The position numbers and the translations under genes are program-made. A stretch of DNA of 64,000 nucleotides. Source: Phoronis australis. Taxonomy: Eukaryota; Phoronida; Phoronidae. Position 1 is the stretch's first letter. The number at the start of each line of letters is the position of its first letter. Of the stretch, positions 1 through 13,100 are shown in pieces. The DNA is taken from NCBI GenBank assembly GCA_002633005.1, contig NMRA01000394.1, forward strand, positions 1 through 64,000. The letters run 5' to 3'. Under the pieces are notes generated by a model that saw only the letters and a list, made by a program, of their open reading frames with translations, made no database searches and was not told the origin of the DNA.

Positions 1-1
1 G

Positions 2-963
2 CGAACTACAAGTGAGAAAACGATCAGTATTCTCAATTCATTGTTTAGTAGATATGGATTTCCAAAGATCTTAGTTACGGACAATGGTCCACAGTTCACT
101 TCCGGTGAATTTAAGAAATTTGTAAGTGAAAAAAAGGGGATTAATCATAAATTAAATCCACCATTTCATCCATCTACTAATGGTCAAGCTGAAAGATTTG
201 TACAATCATTAAAGCAAGGCTTGAAAGCTGCGAAACCTGAAAGCGGTTCGATTCAAAACAAATTGGATAATTTTTTGTTAGCATATCGAAATGCGCCGCA
301 GAAATTACACAAAATCAGGGAAGACAAAAGTAGAGGTTCTCATGTGAGAGTTATTAATGTTGGTGATAATGTACTTGCGAGAAATTACATTGGTAAAGAG
401 AAGTGGATACCAGGTATTATTGCATGTAAACTTGGTTCTCTGATATATCAGGTACAGGTTAACAGTGGAGTGTGGAAAAGACAAGTTGATCAATTATTGC
501 ATAGAAGTTTCAAATCTGATGTTGGTGAATCAGCTGATTGTGAAAGTGTCAAGCCTGACCANAACTTGGTTCTCTGATATATGAGGTACAAGTTAACAGT
601 GGAGTGTGGAAAAGACATGTTGATCAATTATTGCATAGACGTTTCAAATCTGATGTTGGTGAATCAGCTGATTGTGAAAGTGTCAAGCCTGACCATGTTG
701 TTCTTCCAACTGTCAATGATGAAGTGTTTCCAGATGTTAGTCTTGAAGAGTCTAACCATAACATTGATGTACCAGTAATTGAAACTGACATTTGTAGTAA
801 ACAATTGGTGTCTGGAAATGATGACAGAGAATTTGTTGACAGTGAAATGAGTCAATCGGAAGAGAGAGTTGTTGAATCAGATGTTACTGAGGAACCTAAT
901 GTTGAATTAAGAAGATCAACAAGGAATAGAAAACAACCTGTTAGATTTGGATTTGATGACTAA
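2..963 (+). pseudogene. Ty3/gypsy-type retrotransposon pol, 3' part (integrase core and C-terminal tail)
   Basis: Reading from base 2, the frame is already open at the window edge, so this is the 3' part of a pol polyprotein. The integrase core shows the signature RYGFPKILVTDNGPQF (second catalytic Asp in TDNG), then HPSTNGQAERF, whose Glu completes the D-D-E triad. A small barrel-like region follows (GDNVLARNY ... WIPGII), and the chain ends in a basic tail RRSTRNRKQPVRFG, a common C-terminus for invertebrate gypsy-like integrases. The protein would join retrotransposon DNA to the host genome. The frame is interrupted around 577 because 429-561 is repeated at 563-693 with an N at 562. The two halves are in the same frame if the 134-base offset is ignored, so the break may be an assembly artefact. 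Gag, protease and RT lie outside the window. The family call is confident; the clade is not resolved. Confidence 0.88.
429..693 (+). repeat. 134-bp-offset direct duplication inside the integrase, N at the junction
   Basis: Bases 429-561 and 563-693 are near-identical, with a few substitutions (for example atatatcagg against atatatgagg). A single N at 562 separates them. The offset of 134 shifts the frame. This is either a tandem duplication within the old element or two overlapping contig or haplotype ends placed in series. Confidence 0.85.
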
Positions 964-1049
964 TATGTTAGTGTGCATGTAATTGATATAGTGAACTTGA
1001 TTAGTTTATTTTCTTAACAAGAGCCTACTTCATATTTAGTGAGGGAGAG

Positions 1050-1314
1050 TGTTGTGTACTTAGTCACACAATAACAGGATGTTTGTAGGTTGTTATTGTT
1101 TATGAGTTCAGTAGTTTAATTGGTATTATGTCATGCGATTCCTAGTACAGGAAGTGTGTCATAGGTAACCCATCATATGTTGTTATGTAGTTGTGTGTAT
1201 ATATATTGTGATGATATGTAGAATAAATCAGTTCAGTGTTCAGTTCAATTCTGTTCGTTTCACTGCGTAGTTCATGGAGTGTCTACTTTATTTGACAAAG
1301 TAAGATACACAACA
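1050..1314 (+). mobile_element. 3' LTR of the gypsy-type element (265 bp)
   Basis: The LTR starts TGTTGTGT just after a purine-rich tract (gagggagag, 1041-1049, the likely polypurine tract). It ends ACACAACA at 1307-1314, giving perfect 8-bp inverted ends of TG...CA type. It lies 86 bp downstream of the pol stop. A TATA-like run near 1198-1207 and AATAAA at 1222-1227 fit promoter and polyadenylation roles. The next five bases (GTGAT) would be one target duplication, but the left end is outside the window so this cannot be checked. Confidence 0.85.
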
Positions 1315-1781
1315 GTGATGGAGTAAAATACGTAAATTATCATCCACTTATAAACAAACGAGAATGAAAATGCGCGTTTTAATCAATATTAAAGTGTGTT
1401 CGCGTTCATTCTCTTGAAGCTTCCTTCAAAAGCCATTATGTTTGAGTTCTTAATAAGGCAAATTACCGTTCCTTATAACATTTCATACCTCCATGGACTA
1501 CAACATTTTAGTGATTGCTCCTGGAGTTTTGGGAAGTTATCACACGGTGTAGCATCGGAAATAACTGTTTGAATACGTCATGAGCAATCGTTTATTATAA
1601 GACGTCAAGGGAGAATGGGATAAAACACAATGCATGACAATAGACATATTAAGATTAAATTAAGATGCTCTGCTGTTAGGAAATCGTCATACGAGAAGAG
1701 TCCAAACACGGATTTGACGTTTTGTTGGGCTCACTTTTTGGAAGTTTGTGGTCGAATATAGGCCCGTGCCCCTAAATGCGA
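1315..1781. other. Unannotated intergenic stretch
   Basis: AT-rich flank of the LTR retrotransposon. I see no open frame with protein-like composition, no RNA gene and no inverted repeat. Confidence 0.5.
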
Positions 1782-2155
1782 TCATGCATGGCATGCTGTC
1801 ATAGTAGCGCAAGAACTGAATACAGTATACAGTGCAGCTGCAACGATGTCTCTAAGCTGGATGTAAAAGACTGCTGCCTTTGTAACGTCATTTGGCGTTT
1901 CTAATTTGTGTTCTGCCATCAACATAGTACACAACTCATAGTAGTCGTCATCGCAGGGACGGTCGGACTTAAAGACACACTTCTTTTGGCAGGCTAAAAC
2001 TTTTTGTTCGTCTACAGCATAAAGACAATCTCTCGCCCCAAATGTTTCAGGAAGAGGGTACATCAGAAATGGCCTAATATGACTAAAGTACATATTCCTG
2101 TATCGCCGAATCTTGGGTGTATTCCACTCATGACAGAATTCAACACAGTTTGTCA
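1782..2155 (-). CDS. Unassigned cysteine-containing terminal exon
   Basis: An open frame of about 123 codons ends in TGA at 1782-1784. It has no ATG at its upper end but follows an acceptor-like TGTAG at 2160-2156, so it reads as a last coding exon. The peptide begins TNCVEFCHEWNTPKIRRY and has two Cys-rich stretches (CQKKCVFKSDRPCDDDYYELC), followed by a helical-looking hydrophobic end. Composition and the lack of low complexity look protein-coding. I do not recognise the family, and no partner exon was found between 2160 and 3900. It could equally be a fragment of an old element. Confidence 0.4.
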
Positions 2156-2876
2156 CTACACGACAATCTCACTTAAAATCATGCCCGCAATAGCTTCTAT
2201 TTAGAAGGAATCGCTGGCTTCTCACCCCATCGGTTACAAAGTAGCGTAAATGTGAGATTCCAAGGGAAACTGTACGGCAGCCATTATCATTCTTCTCGGA
2301 AAAAAGTTACAAATAGATATATTTTGCAAACGACCATAAAGCTTACGGAATTTCAGGTTTAAAATCGACACCAATCGTATACTCTAGTCCTACGGCTTTT
2401 GTCCAGTAATTCTAAGCTAATCAAGAAATCTTAAGATGTTTCAGTGAGCGAGCTGATCTGTATTGTTACTGTAATTGAAAGGCCCTCACAAGAAACCTCG
2501 CCAAACTGTTTTAAACTAACTTTGTCATCAAAAGTAAGCAGATACATACAATAACAGCCAGAAAAAACTCAAATGTGCATGTACATGTACTTACTTGTAT
2601 GATATTCATGAAAGAGAATCTAATACGTTCTCTAGCAATATTGCCGCCATTAAAGATTCCAAGACCTTGGAATACGTGAAAGAGTGAAATCTATACCACA
2701 TCTGAACTAGCCGTTTGCAACATCTGGCTTTAACTCCAGAGGGATGAATGACAGTTATCTGCTAAGTTGTCTCTAGCAGTACAGTTAAATCATTTGTTGT
2801 GCACTTGTGATACAGGCATAGTTTAACGGCGACTAAGTCCATAAGTCGCCAAAAACACATCGCAATTGCTGTGTGC
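2156..2876. other. Unannotated stretch
   Basis: AT-rich sequence between the unassigned exon and the hAT-like MITE. No gene, hairpin or tandem array stands out. Confidence 0.45.
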
Positions 2877-2884
2877 TAAGTGAC

Positions 2885-3040
2885 CAGTGCTGTAGTGGTA
2901 AAATTAAAGGTAAGTAGGCGCCCAGAGCCCACCGCATCACCTTGAGCACTGAACGTAACTTAAGGTGCGTAGGCGCTACGTTCAAATGCCAAAAGGTTGT
3001 TGGCTGCGCCTACGTGAGCCTACGCCCCACTACAGCACTG
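2885..3040. mobile_element. hAT-like MITE (156 bp) with perfect 8-bp target duplication
   Basis: The ends are CAGTGCTGTAGTGG and the complementary CCACTACAGCACTG. The element is flanked on both sides by TAAGTGAC (2877-2884 and 3041-3048). A CAGTG-type terminus with an 8-bp duplication is diagnostic of the hAT superfamily. The interior has GTAGGCGC and GCGCCTAC subterminal inverted repeats and no coding capacity, so the element is non-autonomous. Confidence 0.88.
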
Positions 3041-3178
3041 TAAGTGACCCTCCAAAACGATACATGGGTACCTTTATTATTTCACCTTGAGTCAGTCTGA
3101 GCTTGAATAAATCGACAATGTGCTTGTTTCGGTCTTTCATTTTAATTTGAAAACGAGGTAGCATCCTCGATAACGTAA

Positions 3179-3402
3179 CTCTAGCGGTAGAGTTACTAAG
3201 TCTATCGATAAAGTTGGTCAAATCCATCGATAGAGTTAGTAGGTCTATAGTGGGAGATAGTACGTCCATTGATAGAGTTATTTACTCTAGATAATAAGTA
3301 TCGATAGAGTTAATAAGTTTATCGATAAAGTTAGTAAGTCTATCGATCGAGATTATAGTAAATCTATCGATAGAGTTAGTAAGTCTATCGATAGAGTAAG
3401 CA
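3179..3402. repeat. Degenerate minisatellite of a palindromic TATCGATA unit
   Basis: About ten degenerate copies of a roughly 20-22 bp unit, close to CTATCGATAGAGTTAGTAAG. The core TATCGATA is self-complementary. The copies are best preserved at 3300-3400 and decay towards 3180. Confidence 0.8.
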
Positions 3403-3909
3403 ACGGAGAAAAAAAGTTGCCATGCGGTCCTTTTAAAACCTCCGTATAATATAATTCGTTGCAGGTTGAAGATATATTGCCCTGGAACCAATTAAAAATG
3501 ACCAAGAGTTTTAGTATGCTTAAAATTTTTAAAATTCACCGGTTGATCTTTTGAATGCGGCGTGCAATGAAACCAGTGGTAAATGGTAATATTGGAGGAA
3601 AGAAAATTAATCATCAATGCAGCTTGCATGGTTTCAGTCCCCAGACTTCGGTTAAAATGAAGATGATGCGGTTTTTAGGAAACAAACGTTTTTCAAACTT
3701 AACATGTGTTTTGTAGGGCTTGATTTGCGAGCAGTTATATTCGCCTTATTATTTCGGCAGATAAATGTTCTCACGCGATCGTAATTTCGATATGTGCAAC
3801 TCGAATGCGATACGCATGACTTAAGTCTCCTCTTTCAGTGGACGTGAATGCTGGTCGCTTAAACAGGGTTGGTTTACCAACAACACCGCAGTAAACTGTT
3901 GTAGAAAAC
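3403..3909. other. Region upstream of the CAP gene
   Basis: No TATA box or clear core promoter is visible. The sequence is AT-rich and should contain the promoter and 5' UTR of the gene starting at 3910. Confidence 0.35.
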
Positions 3910-4131
3910 ATGTTAAGGAAGACCGACTCTCTCTGGTGCGTCTCATCACTCACGTTAATCATTTGCCAGTTTGTTGCGGCGACCAGCATTCATACAAGCA
4001 CTGGAAATCGCAATAAGCGAGCAGTGACGGATATCATGACAACCCAAATGAAAAAGGAGCTACTTGACAAGCATAATTACTACAGGAGACAAGAGGTTAG
4101 CAGTGAAGGCGTAGCTAACATGGAATACATG
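3910..4131 (+). CDS. CAP gene exon 1: signal peptide and start of CAP domain
   Basis: 74 codons from ATG at 3910, ending in phase 0 before GTAAGA at 4132. A basic N-terminus followed by the hydrophobic CVSSLTLIICQFVAA is a signal peptide. KKELLDKHNYYRR begins the CAP fold. Confidence 0.82.
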
Positions 4132-7100
4132 GTAAGACTTTCTGTTGCGGCATTACCAACAATTAATTTTGTTAAGGATATGTCTTAAGATGTGACATGT
4201 ACGTCATTGAAACTAACCCCGGCACCATAGAATACAACCCAATAATTGTGGGTCCTGAGTACGAATTTCCAATAACAAAATTAAAAAAATAAGAAATGTT
4301 TTATTTGCTCGATAAAATATATTGGAGACAATCTGAGATCAATTTCATCAAAGGCCGTAGGATCAGGTCGGCAATGCACGGTCTTGGCTGAGATATAGCC
4401 GTCGTAACTTGATTTTATACTTTATAGTTCATTAACGTGACTCTGCGTGAAGGTTGTTTGGAATTCTGAATAATGAAAAATGGCCAGCTTCACAATAGTT
4501 AAAATGGTAAATTAGCCTTGGCGCAAAGCTGTATAATACTAAATATACAGCTTTGCGCCGATGTGCGTAAAAAGGCAACCAAATAAACTCTGACACAAAG
4601 TTACTGTCATTAAAAACTATACTCTTCCTTAAGAAAACTAAATTATTTACCCGTGTTGGAAAAGTTGGTGTTCCACCGTTATTCTGATGTCTAAATTGTG
4701 ATGCAATCTTTTGCGTCGGCGTTAGGCGCCATGAAATGTTGTGTCACCTATGGGCCAATTTCTTTTTGTCCCGATTCTTCCATCAACTGTTTTTCTTCCA
4801 CGAGGTTGCATACATGTTACAACAAATTATCGGAACTGGTTTCCATTTGTTACAAGTTTTCGAATTCTACTTTTGTGCGAAAATTAGATAAGTGTCTATT
4901 ATACGCTCGAGTGCATAATGGCTTACGTGGATATTTTTCTAATCCTAATTTCTACTTGATGACCACAGCGTTAGGAAATTTCCGAATATATGCCCATGTT
5001 CGGAAAACGACCTTTCAAAAACGTCAAATTAAACCCAATATATGCCCGGGTGTATTTTCGGAACAAAACGACGTATTTTCAAAATGGTATTCAAACATTA
5101 TGCGATGCAGGTGTTGTTAAACAAACATTATTTGTGACGTTTTTTTATTACGTATTTTTAATGTATGTAGTTGAATCTTACTATTCTGAATTTTGTTCGT
5201 GCGCTCTTTATTAGCATTCGAGGAAATAAAGTGCTTTAAAACTGCCCTTCATAATATGCTAACAGAACAATGTAGCGGATATTCACAACACGTATAGCAG
5301 TTACCGAAAATACACCCTTGGGCATACTCTTGGGTGGGCCTGTTCTCCGAAATTCTCGGTATCACGAATACAAAGGTCAAACATGGACTAGCAACTCATT
5401 TGCATAAACCATATTGTACTCGAGCACCGACTCATAGCCACTTATCTTGAGTTTGCACAAAACTAGAACAGAAATTACAAAAAATAATTTGGAATTCAGT
5501 TGCAATATGTAAACCTCGACCCCATGTCTTCGCGAAAAACTCTAACGCCACATTGACAACGCGGTATACGTTTATTCTTTCGTTGGTTGCTCGATTCAAC
5601 TTCAAACATACAAATACAGTAACCGTTTACAAATGTGTGCACCCAAACAAGCGTCAATCTTCTAATATACAGTAACACGAAACGTACATTTAAAACGCGT
5701 TTGAACGTTCCATAGACCGTCATTTACGAGTACAACGTTAAAGTTTTGACATATAATGAAACTATAACTATGACTTGCGGCACAAATCGCAACAAAAGCT
5801 GTGTCCGGTCTGGTCGGTATGAACGCTGGGTATGAGTGAATAAAAATTCACGCGTTACGCCTACATACATGGCCAGCCACAAACAATGTCAGAAATCCAA
5901 AATGCTATTGAAGAATAGCGTCACATGGGAAAAGAGACGCAATGGAAACGTCCTTAGCGACACGAAACCGCCAACAGCTAGCGAATGAAACGGAACTATA
6001 GTCAGCAGTTACGCCTTTAAAAGTCTAAGTTCGCACTTGGTGACCCCTAGATTCAAAGTTTTAGCTTTAATTCCAAGGTCATTAAGTGCGAAGTGGGATT
6101 CGACAGCTACATGTATTCACGCCAGTAATGTTGTACCCGAACATAGAAAAATAGACACTTATCTTGAGTTCGCACAAAATTAGATGTTATAATTCCAAGC
6201 ATAATTTAGAGTTCCGATTTCTAGAAAATGATTACTACACTGGACCTGAATAGGGTTTTGTCAATAGCAGATTACTTAATGTGAAAAATGCTGGTTTTGA
6301 ACTCAGTTATAGTCAATTTCGCGTCAAACTAGTAGCGTGCTTCATCAAAATTCACAATTACGTTAGAATAAATAATAGGCAAAGACAAGTGTAGACATTA
6401 GATAAGACTTAATTCAAACGGCAATTTAAATTGATTATAAAGCAGAAATTTCTCGTCTTAGATTATTCAACATTGCGACCTTTACAACTTCAAAAACATA
6501 ACATAATCGCCAGCGAATTGTACTGAAATGAAGCGTGGTAATCGTGACCGGCATGAAGTTGACGTGCTTTTGAAGACCAAATTGCTCATTCTGTTTTCTT
6601 ATTTCATTGAAAGTACGATGGGCGGTCAAAATAAACCATAGAAGAAAAATTTAGCTCCAATCGAGAAAAAACATTTACCTACGTAGAAGTAAGAAATCAA
6701 AAAACCCGGAAAGTGATGAAATCCGTTTAAACGTCTTAAAACTAACAGCGTACGACGAAATTAACACGTTTTCAAAAGGATCTCAATCACTGATTTAATT
6801 AGATGTTGCTTGTCATTGACGCTTGTAAATTTCATATTTTTGCTGGAGATGCCTCTATTTAGGCAGCTGCAAAGAAAACTCATTCGATGACACCCACATT
6901 TTATAGTAGTAAGAAATTTTTATATAAATTAAGGCTTTGTCGATCCCCTTAATGAATGGTCTCCTAGGTCACCACGCCTTTAGAATAGCCCCTGTGGAGA
7001 CAAAATTGGGCCCTATTTTGCGCGAGGCCCCAAGCTCTAGTTTATGTAGCTCAATGATAGCCCAGCTGTGGTTACAGAAGAAGACGCAGAAAAAGGCAAA

Positions 7101-10100
7101 GGCACAGCAGTATTTGGATCTGTCCGAAAATCAACGGAAGTCAGGCTCACGTAATGTCTTAGTCATATAATAACGATGCCAGGCTGATCCCACTGGCTGA
7201 GTTTCACCCCGAAACCTAGCATGATCGGGCGATTTTTTGTCGAAACATTTTTGACACCGGCTCTCGGTTAGCCCTCCCTTTACCTATATGCTCGTATCCT
7301 CTGCCAAAGGATAATGGAAGTGACGTCAGAAACTTTATGTGACCGAGGCATAAACAGAAACACATCTGCACAATTTCACTACGATCGCAAAAACAAAATT
7401 AATACTATAAGAGGCATAGCATTACTCACAAACCACTTGAAATAGTTATAAAAAATACGTGAATGTAAAAGGGGACTTTTAATACAATCTGGTATTCAAA
7501 ACGTGATGATGTTTTAAAAACAAACGACAAGAAATCACGGCATCCACTAAAATGCATTCATATCAACTTAGTTTTGTATAGGGCCTTTGTTTTGTGAAAC
7601 ATTGAATCGCCATTTCATCACCTAAATCTGTCGAGATTCGCTCTCTGAGCACTCGGAACAATGATTATGCCATTTACATGTGCTACATTTTAGAGGCCGT
7701 AGCCTTTAATTTCAGATTAGGACAGGCCTGCATTATAATAAATTGCCAAGACATAACAAGCGTTTTATAGCACAAAATAGCTTCAAATACAACTGGTAAG
7801 GTTGGGTGGGTAGATCAATCTTTTCCACTAAAGTCACGCAGTTGTTGGATGTCAATTAAACCCAACGGATATGTTAAAATGACCAAAAAGAGGATTTCCC
7901 TTTTATATGAGCAAGTTTTTAAAGCAAGCTTTATCTTTTTTAGTACTGGGATGACGGCTTAGCCGCACAAGCTAATGCATGGGCGAAAAAGTGCGACTTC
8001 GAACATGGGGGAAATTGGAATTACAACGGCGGCACAGCAGAAACGACATGGGCCGTCGTTGGTCAGAACCTCGGATGGCATTCACATAATACGGACCCTT
8101 TGCACGTTGTAAATCTGTGGTACAAGGAAAAACAATATTATGGTTTTGACCGTCATACTTGCTCTGGAGTCTGTGGCCATTATACTCAGGTAAAACAATT
8201 ACACGTATCGCCATCGTCTTAGATTAGCCATTATTCATCGAAAGGGCCGCTGTGTTTAACGAAAACGTTAAGAAGCTTTTAGGCAACTGTCAAGTAAACG
8301 ATGCAAACTGTCACNTTCCCGCCACTTGGTTTTGCGTTGACTTTGCCCTGCGCATCTGTTCTATTCTACTTTTGTTTTGTGCTGTTTTTCAACAATTGTC
8401 GCCACCACTTTCCATCGGCGAGTATTCTGCGGCAAGATAGGTTAGTAGAGAACTCAACTACGTTGGATTTAGGGATTGTTAAGTGTGTTGTAAGCTGAAA
8501 ACGGCTGGAGTCGGTGACCCGTATCACAGTGACAGTAGTGTGAGTGACGGCCGAGACCTTGTTCACAGTAGTGGTGAAGAGGAATTTTTTCACGGACATT
8601 CAGTGGGTGGGTACATGTTTGAGCCCAAGTATAACGAGGCAGAGTACGTACAGGCACAGGCAGCTGTTGAGAGAAACGAGGCGGCTACTGAGAAAAGAGG
8701 TGGTGACACATCTTGGTGTAAATGCACTGTGTGCGTTGTTATGCCTACCTCAATGGAATGCTTGTGCTGTTCAGAGTTCTACTGGACATGGTTAAGTGGA
8801 CCTCCGGCATACCACGGACAGAGGAACAACTGTCCCACTTGCCAGAGTGTTCCGCAACACACTCCCACTGGATGGTGGCATAAGCACCCAAACTGCTTAC
8901 ATCCTGTCGTGTGACTCCCTCGCCACACACCTGGCACCTTCTAAATAGACAAGTTCACAATAAACTTATCAAAGTTTGGCTCACCGATCTGTCCTCTTCA
9001 CTGGGTGTCGAACCGGGCCTGTAATCACTCCCACTACTCAATATCGCTGCAGGGCTGCATGCTTAGAGGTTCTGGGGCCTCTGGGCTGGAGAAAACAGAT
9101 CAGGGCGAATCACTACTGGTTCCAGGAATTGCACGCTCTGGGGTACGTTCGGAGGCACGGGTGACAGTAGATGAAGNACCCTTATTGTCCTCTTAATTTA
9201 TTAGCTAAAGACCTCCAAATCTTCACGAAGAAAATGACACGTTTTTGAATTACTAAAACATCAATTTTACAATAAAAAAGCAGTTAGACTGCGTGCAATG
9301 ATAGAAAACAAGTAACGGGATTAAGAAGTGGGACATGAGGACTACCAAATACAATTGATAGTAATAATTTCGCTGCATTAATCACGTGAGAGGGGTAAAG
9401 AGTCCGGAGGCACTTTTTGTGTTGAAAATGGGTGTCACTCAAGTGCTTTTACAAGCCAGTTAGCAGGGTTATGGCCATTGAAAGATATGTTCATTGCTAA
9501 ATCTTGGTTTTGTGAAGAAATTTAAGAAACTTTTTGAATTGACATTTTCACGTTTTTTTTTAAGTGTACCAATTTTGTGTATTTTTTCACGGTTTAAAAG
9601 ACTGTTTTTGTGACTTCATTACCTTTACAGTGAAACTGAGTTTAGAAAGAAACAATTATTGATCATCATAGTTTTAGAGACATTAACGCTGTCTGACATA
9701 TCCATTCGTCATGTCAAAGACTTAGCCTTCATAAATGAACGTGTGTCAGAGGTTACGCAGGGAAAGGTGATGGCATACTATTTAAATGTATATACCTCTA
9801 CATGTATGTATATCACTTTCTTTTATGAATTGTCTACAACCCAGATATAATGCTTCGCGATTTTTGCGTTTGTCATTGATTCATTGTATGTTCTGTGTAT
9901 TCTTCAATAAATATATATCACTTAAAAAACAATACGCATTCTGACAGTCATGTTCCCAATTTTGTCTAATTTTCTCGTGAAGTTACTCTTATGTACGAAA
10001 ACACGCACCCTAAACATTACACCGACTTCATTTGGCCAACTATTCATGAAGGAGTCGTTACCATGTCAAACCTACTACCGCGCCAAACACGCAAATTTTA

Positions 10101-13100
10101 ACCCCAGGTTCCCTGTTGTTTTGTCAGTACTAGCAAACAAAATCGACAACAGAGTTACATGTATAAAAAGTTTGTTGTTATGATATTCTTTGACTGGGTC
10201 AATGAAACTAACCAAGTAAATATCTTCTTGAACACGGCATCAAGTTCAGAATGCCAGCTCAACCTACTGCCGGTGGTAACAAAAAACACTTGCTAGCCTT
10301 CATTATGCATTCACAGCCTGGGTCTATATGTCGTTTAATTCGTCAATTGATTTCAAGATTGTTCCGTGTTGCTGACTAATACACACTTCGTGAGAAATTT
10401 CCCGATACGTGATATGCAAGCTGATTTAAACTCTGGCATTGCCCTCTTGTAAAACGGCTTCCAAATCACGGATCGTAATATAATACCCTAAAACGTATCA
10501 CCACTTACTTTATACAGTGTACATATTTATCATCACATATTATACAACACACACTTATAAAAGCAAGGTTCTATGCATTAGACACTTGGACAAACAAAGG
10601 CTGAAAATCGATGCACTAAAACCTGAAAATTGTCGCGCGTTTAGAAGTTCGAGTTGATAATACCTGTAATACCTGTCACGGACAGGACCGTAGAAGATAT
10701 GCTGGTGCATTAATAACCTCCCCAGACCATCCCCGTGACAGCAGAAGGCGTAGAACTCCAGGGCTGACGTTGCCTATCAGCATCTGATATGACAACACTA
10801 GTGGCACGGCTCTTCTTGTGAATAAGCAGCGTGGCCATAAATAATGCCGGTTCGAGCACTCGGCTACCATCATTGAACTTAGCCAGTTGGGACGAAGTCT
10901 GCTCGAGGATGCGTTTGTGAGCCAGCAGCTTAACAGCAGCCGAATATAAGCAGAGGGGTTGGTTGGTGGTGTATGAGCCAGCGAGGTAATCTGCACGCTC
11001 ATTTATCGAGACACCGGCGTGGTTTGTACGAAAGACCGGATCACTATATGATGAGGGTGGCGTGATCGGAAGACACCCCAGTTGGCTGGGAGGTTTCCAT
11101 ATTGAACTTTCAGCAACACTGCCATGGAATCAGTGGCAAAGATAATAGTGTGAGTCTCCAGGTCTAGGAGTGACAGCTTAGTTAGGGCACATTGTATAGC
11201 CTCAAACTCCATCCGTGTACTACTTGTGTATACTTGGTGGCAGCCACTGCCTTCCTCAATGACGTTGTAAGCACATAGTATTTGGTAACCACATCTCGCA
11301 CGAATAGTTTCACCATCGAAGGATCTATCTGTTGCTACAACGATGGCATTAAAACCGCCAACATCACGCCATTGCTGACAGCACAATGCCTGGGATACTT
11401 CAGGAGGCCATTCCCGAGCTTTCCCGTTGAAAGCAAGGGTGACATTCGTTTTCTCACAGAGTTCTTGTACTGGCAGCCAAAAAGCATCTAGTGCGATCCT
11501 GTGTTAGCCGATGAGGCCCATGGTTGCGTTTACAGTAGCAACAATCCACGAGCACCTGCTAAGTCTTTGGTAGGAGGCATTACGGAAAGGTCTAGGGCGA
11601 ATTGGACAAGGTGTTGTTGCAGGGACGGGTTTCAAGCACCTGTCAAGTGCAGTCTTCACTTGACTGTGTAACTGATGGAAGTGGCTTCGAACAGCCTTGG
11701 CTGCAGTAATAAGTTGTAGAAGAGATTGTCTGTCTGCAATGCTAGGAACACCGACAAGTTAGCGTAATGCTGTGACTGAGGTAGATCTCGTACATCCAGT
11801 GATTACCCGAGTCTTTCAAGTCTGTTGATTTGATTTTTACTGATGTTGATCATGGGGAGAGCGTAGTCGAAGACCGAAGTGACGAGGGTATTATTAAGCA
11901 CGAAGAGGGGCCTTTCCTACGCTTTCCGTCCGGCAGCAGCCCTGTTAGCACGGCTGATCATATTGTTAACTTGAGTTGTAAAGTTGAGCCTGCACTGGAG
12001 TTCTATACCCATGTGGCGCATCTGGTCAGATGTTGCAATCCTCGTCCCATCGTGGGTAGGACAAGTGAAATCATCGACACTGAGGCGAGTGTCCAGAGTA
12101 CAAACGAGAGCTTCACATTTCTCCCCATTGCAGTTCATTCCGCTGGTAGCACAATACTCCCAGATTTCAATCAATGTAAACTGTGCATCGTGGGCAATCT
12201 CATGATGTGTTTGTCCTTGTGACGACAGCAGCATGTAGTCTACAAAGGTACGCAGTCGGCAGTCGGCGCGGTTCAGTCTGGCTAGTGGAAGGGTGTAGGT
12301 ATTGAACAGCACTGGGGACAGAGGTGAACCTTGGGGTAAGCCTGTGTTGACAGATACCCATTCTGAACGCCATGTGCGATGTTTTAGCATGCATCGCCGG
12401 CTGTTGAGGACAGTCATCACCCATCTATTGCACCGTACAGGAATACCGATATGAAGCATGCCGTCAGTAAGTTTTGAAGCTGAACAGAATTGTAAGCATC
12501 CTCTAGATCAAGGCCAACGAGGAGAGTGTTTTCTTTGTTTTCAAAACCTTGCCCCATCTCATCTGCAACAGAAGCTGCATTGGCCCATGAATCTCTACCA
12601 GATCGAAAAGTATCGATTCCTGGGAGGAGCCAGAGTTCAATGAATTTGTTGATTCTTTGCGCCATGATCTTTTCAGGGATTTTTCCAATGGCGTTCTGCA
12701 TCACTACATGTATGATGCGATATCCCTTGCGTGTGCGATGTTCTTTTCTTGGTTTTGGTACAGGACTTAGGAAGGCATCTTTCCGGATGTGAGGGATGAT
12801 TCCAGTGGCCTAACTGACGTTACAGGACTTCACAAGCTTGGCCAGCAGAAAGCCAGACAAAAACTTGAGTGTCGGAACTCTCACGCCATCGGGGCCAGGG
12901 CCAACCTCTTTGCAAGTTTTGATAGCATCCGCAATCTCTGCTGTAGAGAATTGACTGTCATGTTCAGCAGTTTTGAAAAGTCCATGTAGTTGTTGGATGA
13001 GGTGGTCTCTCTGATTCACAACTGTGGTCACTGGAAGAAACGGAGGGGAAAAGCATCACCCTGTTTCCTGTCACTCCTGAGAATGATGTTGTTTGCATTC

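Noticed and set aside
4698-5214. 140- and 74-codon frames
   Set aside because: No domain, no splice context, and the region shares short inverted words with 5300-5330, suggesting old repeat sequence.
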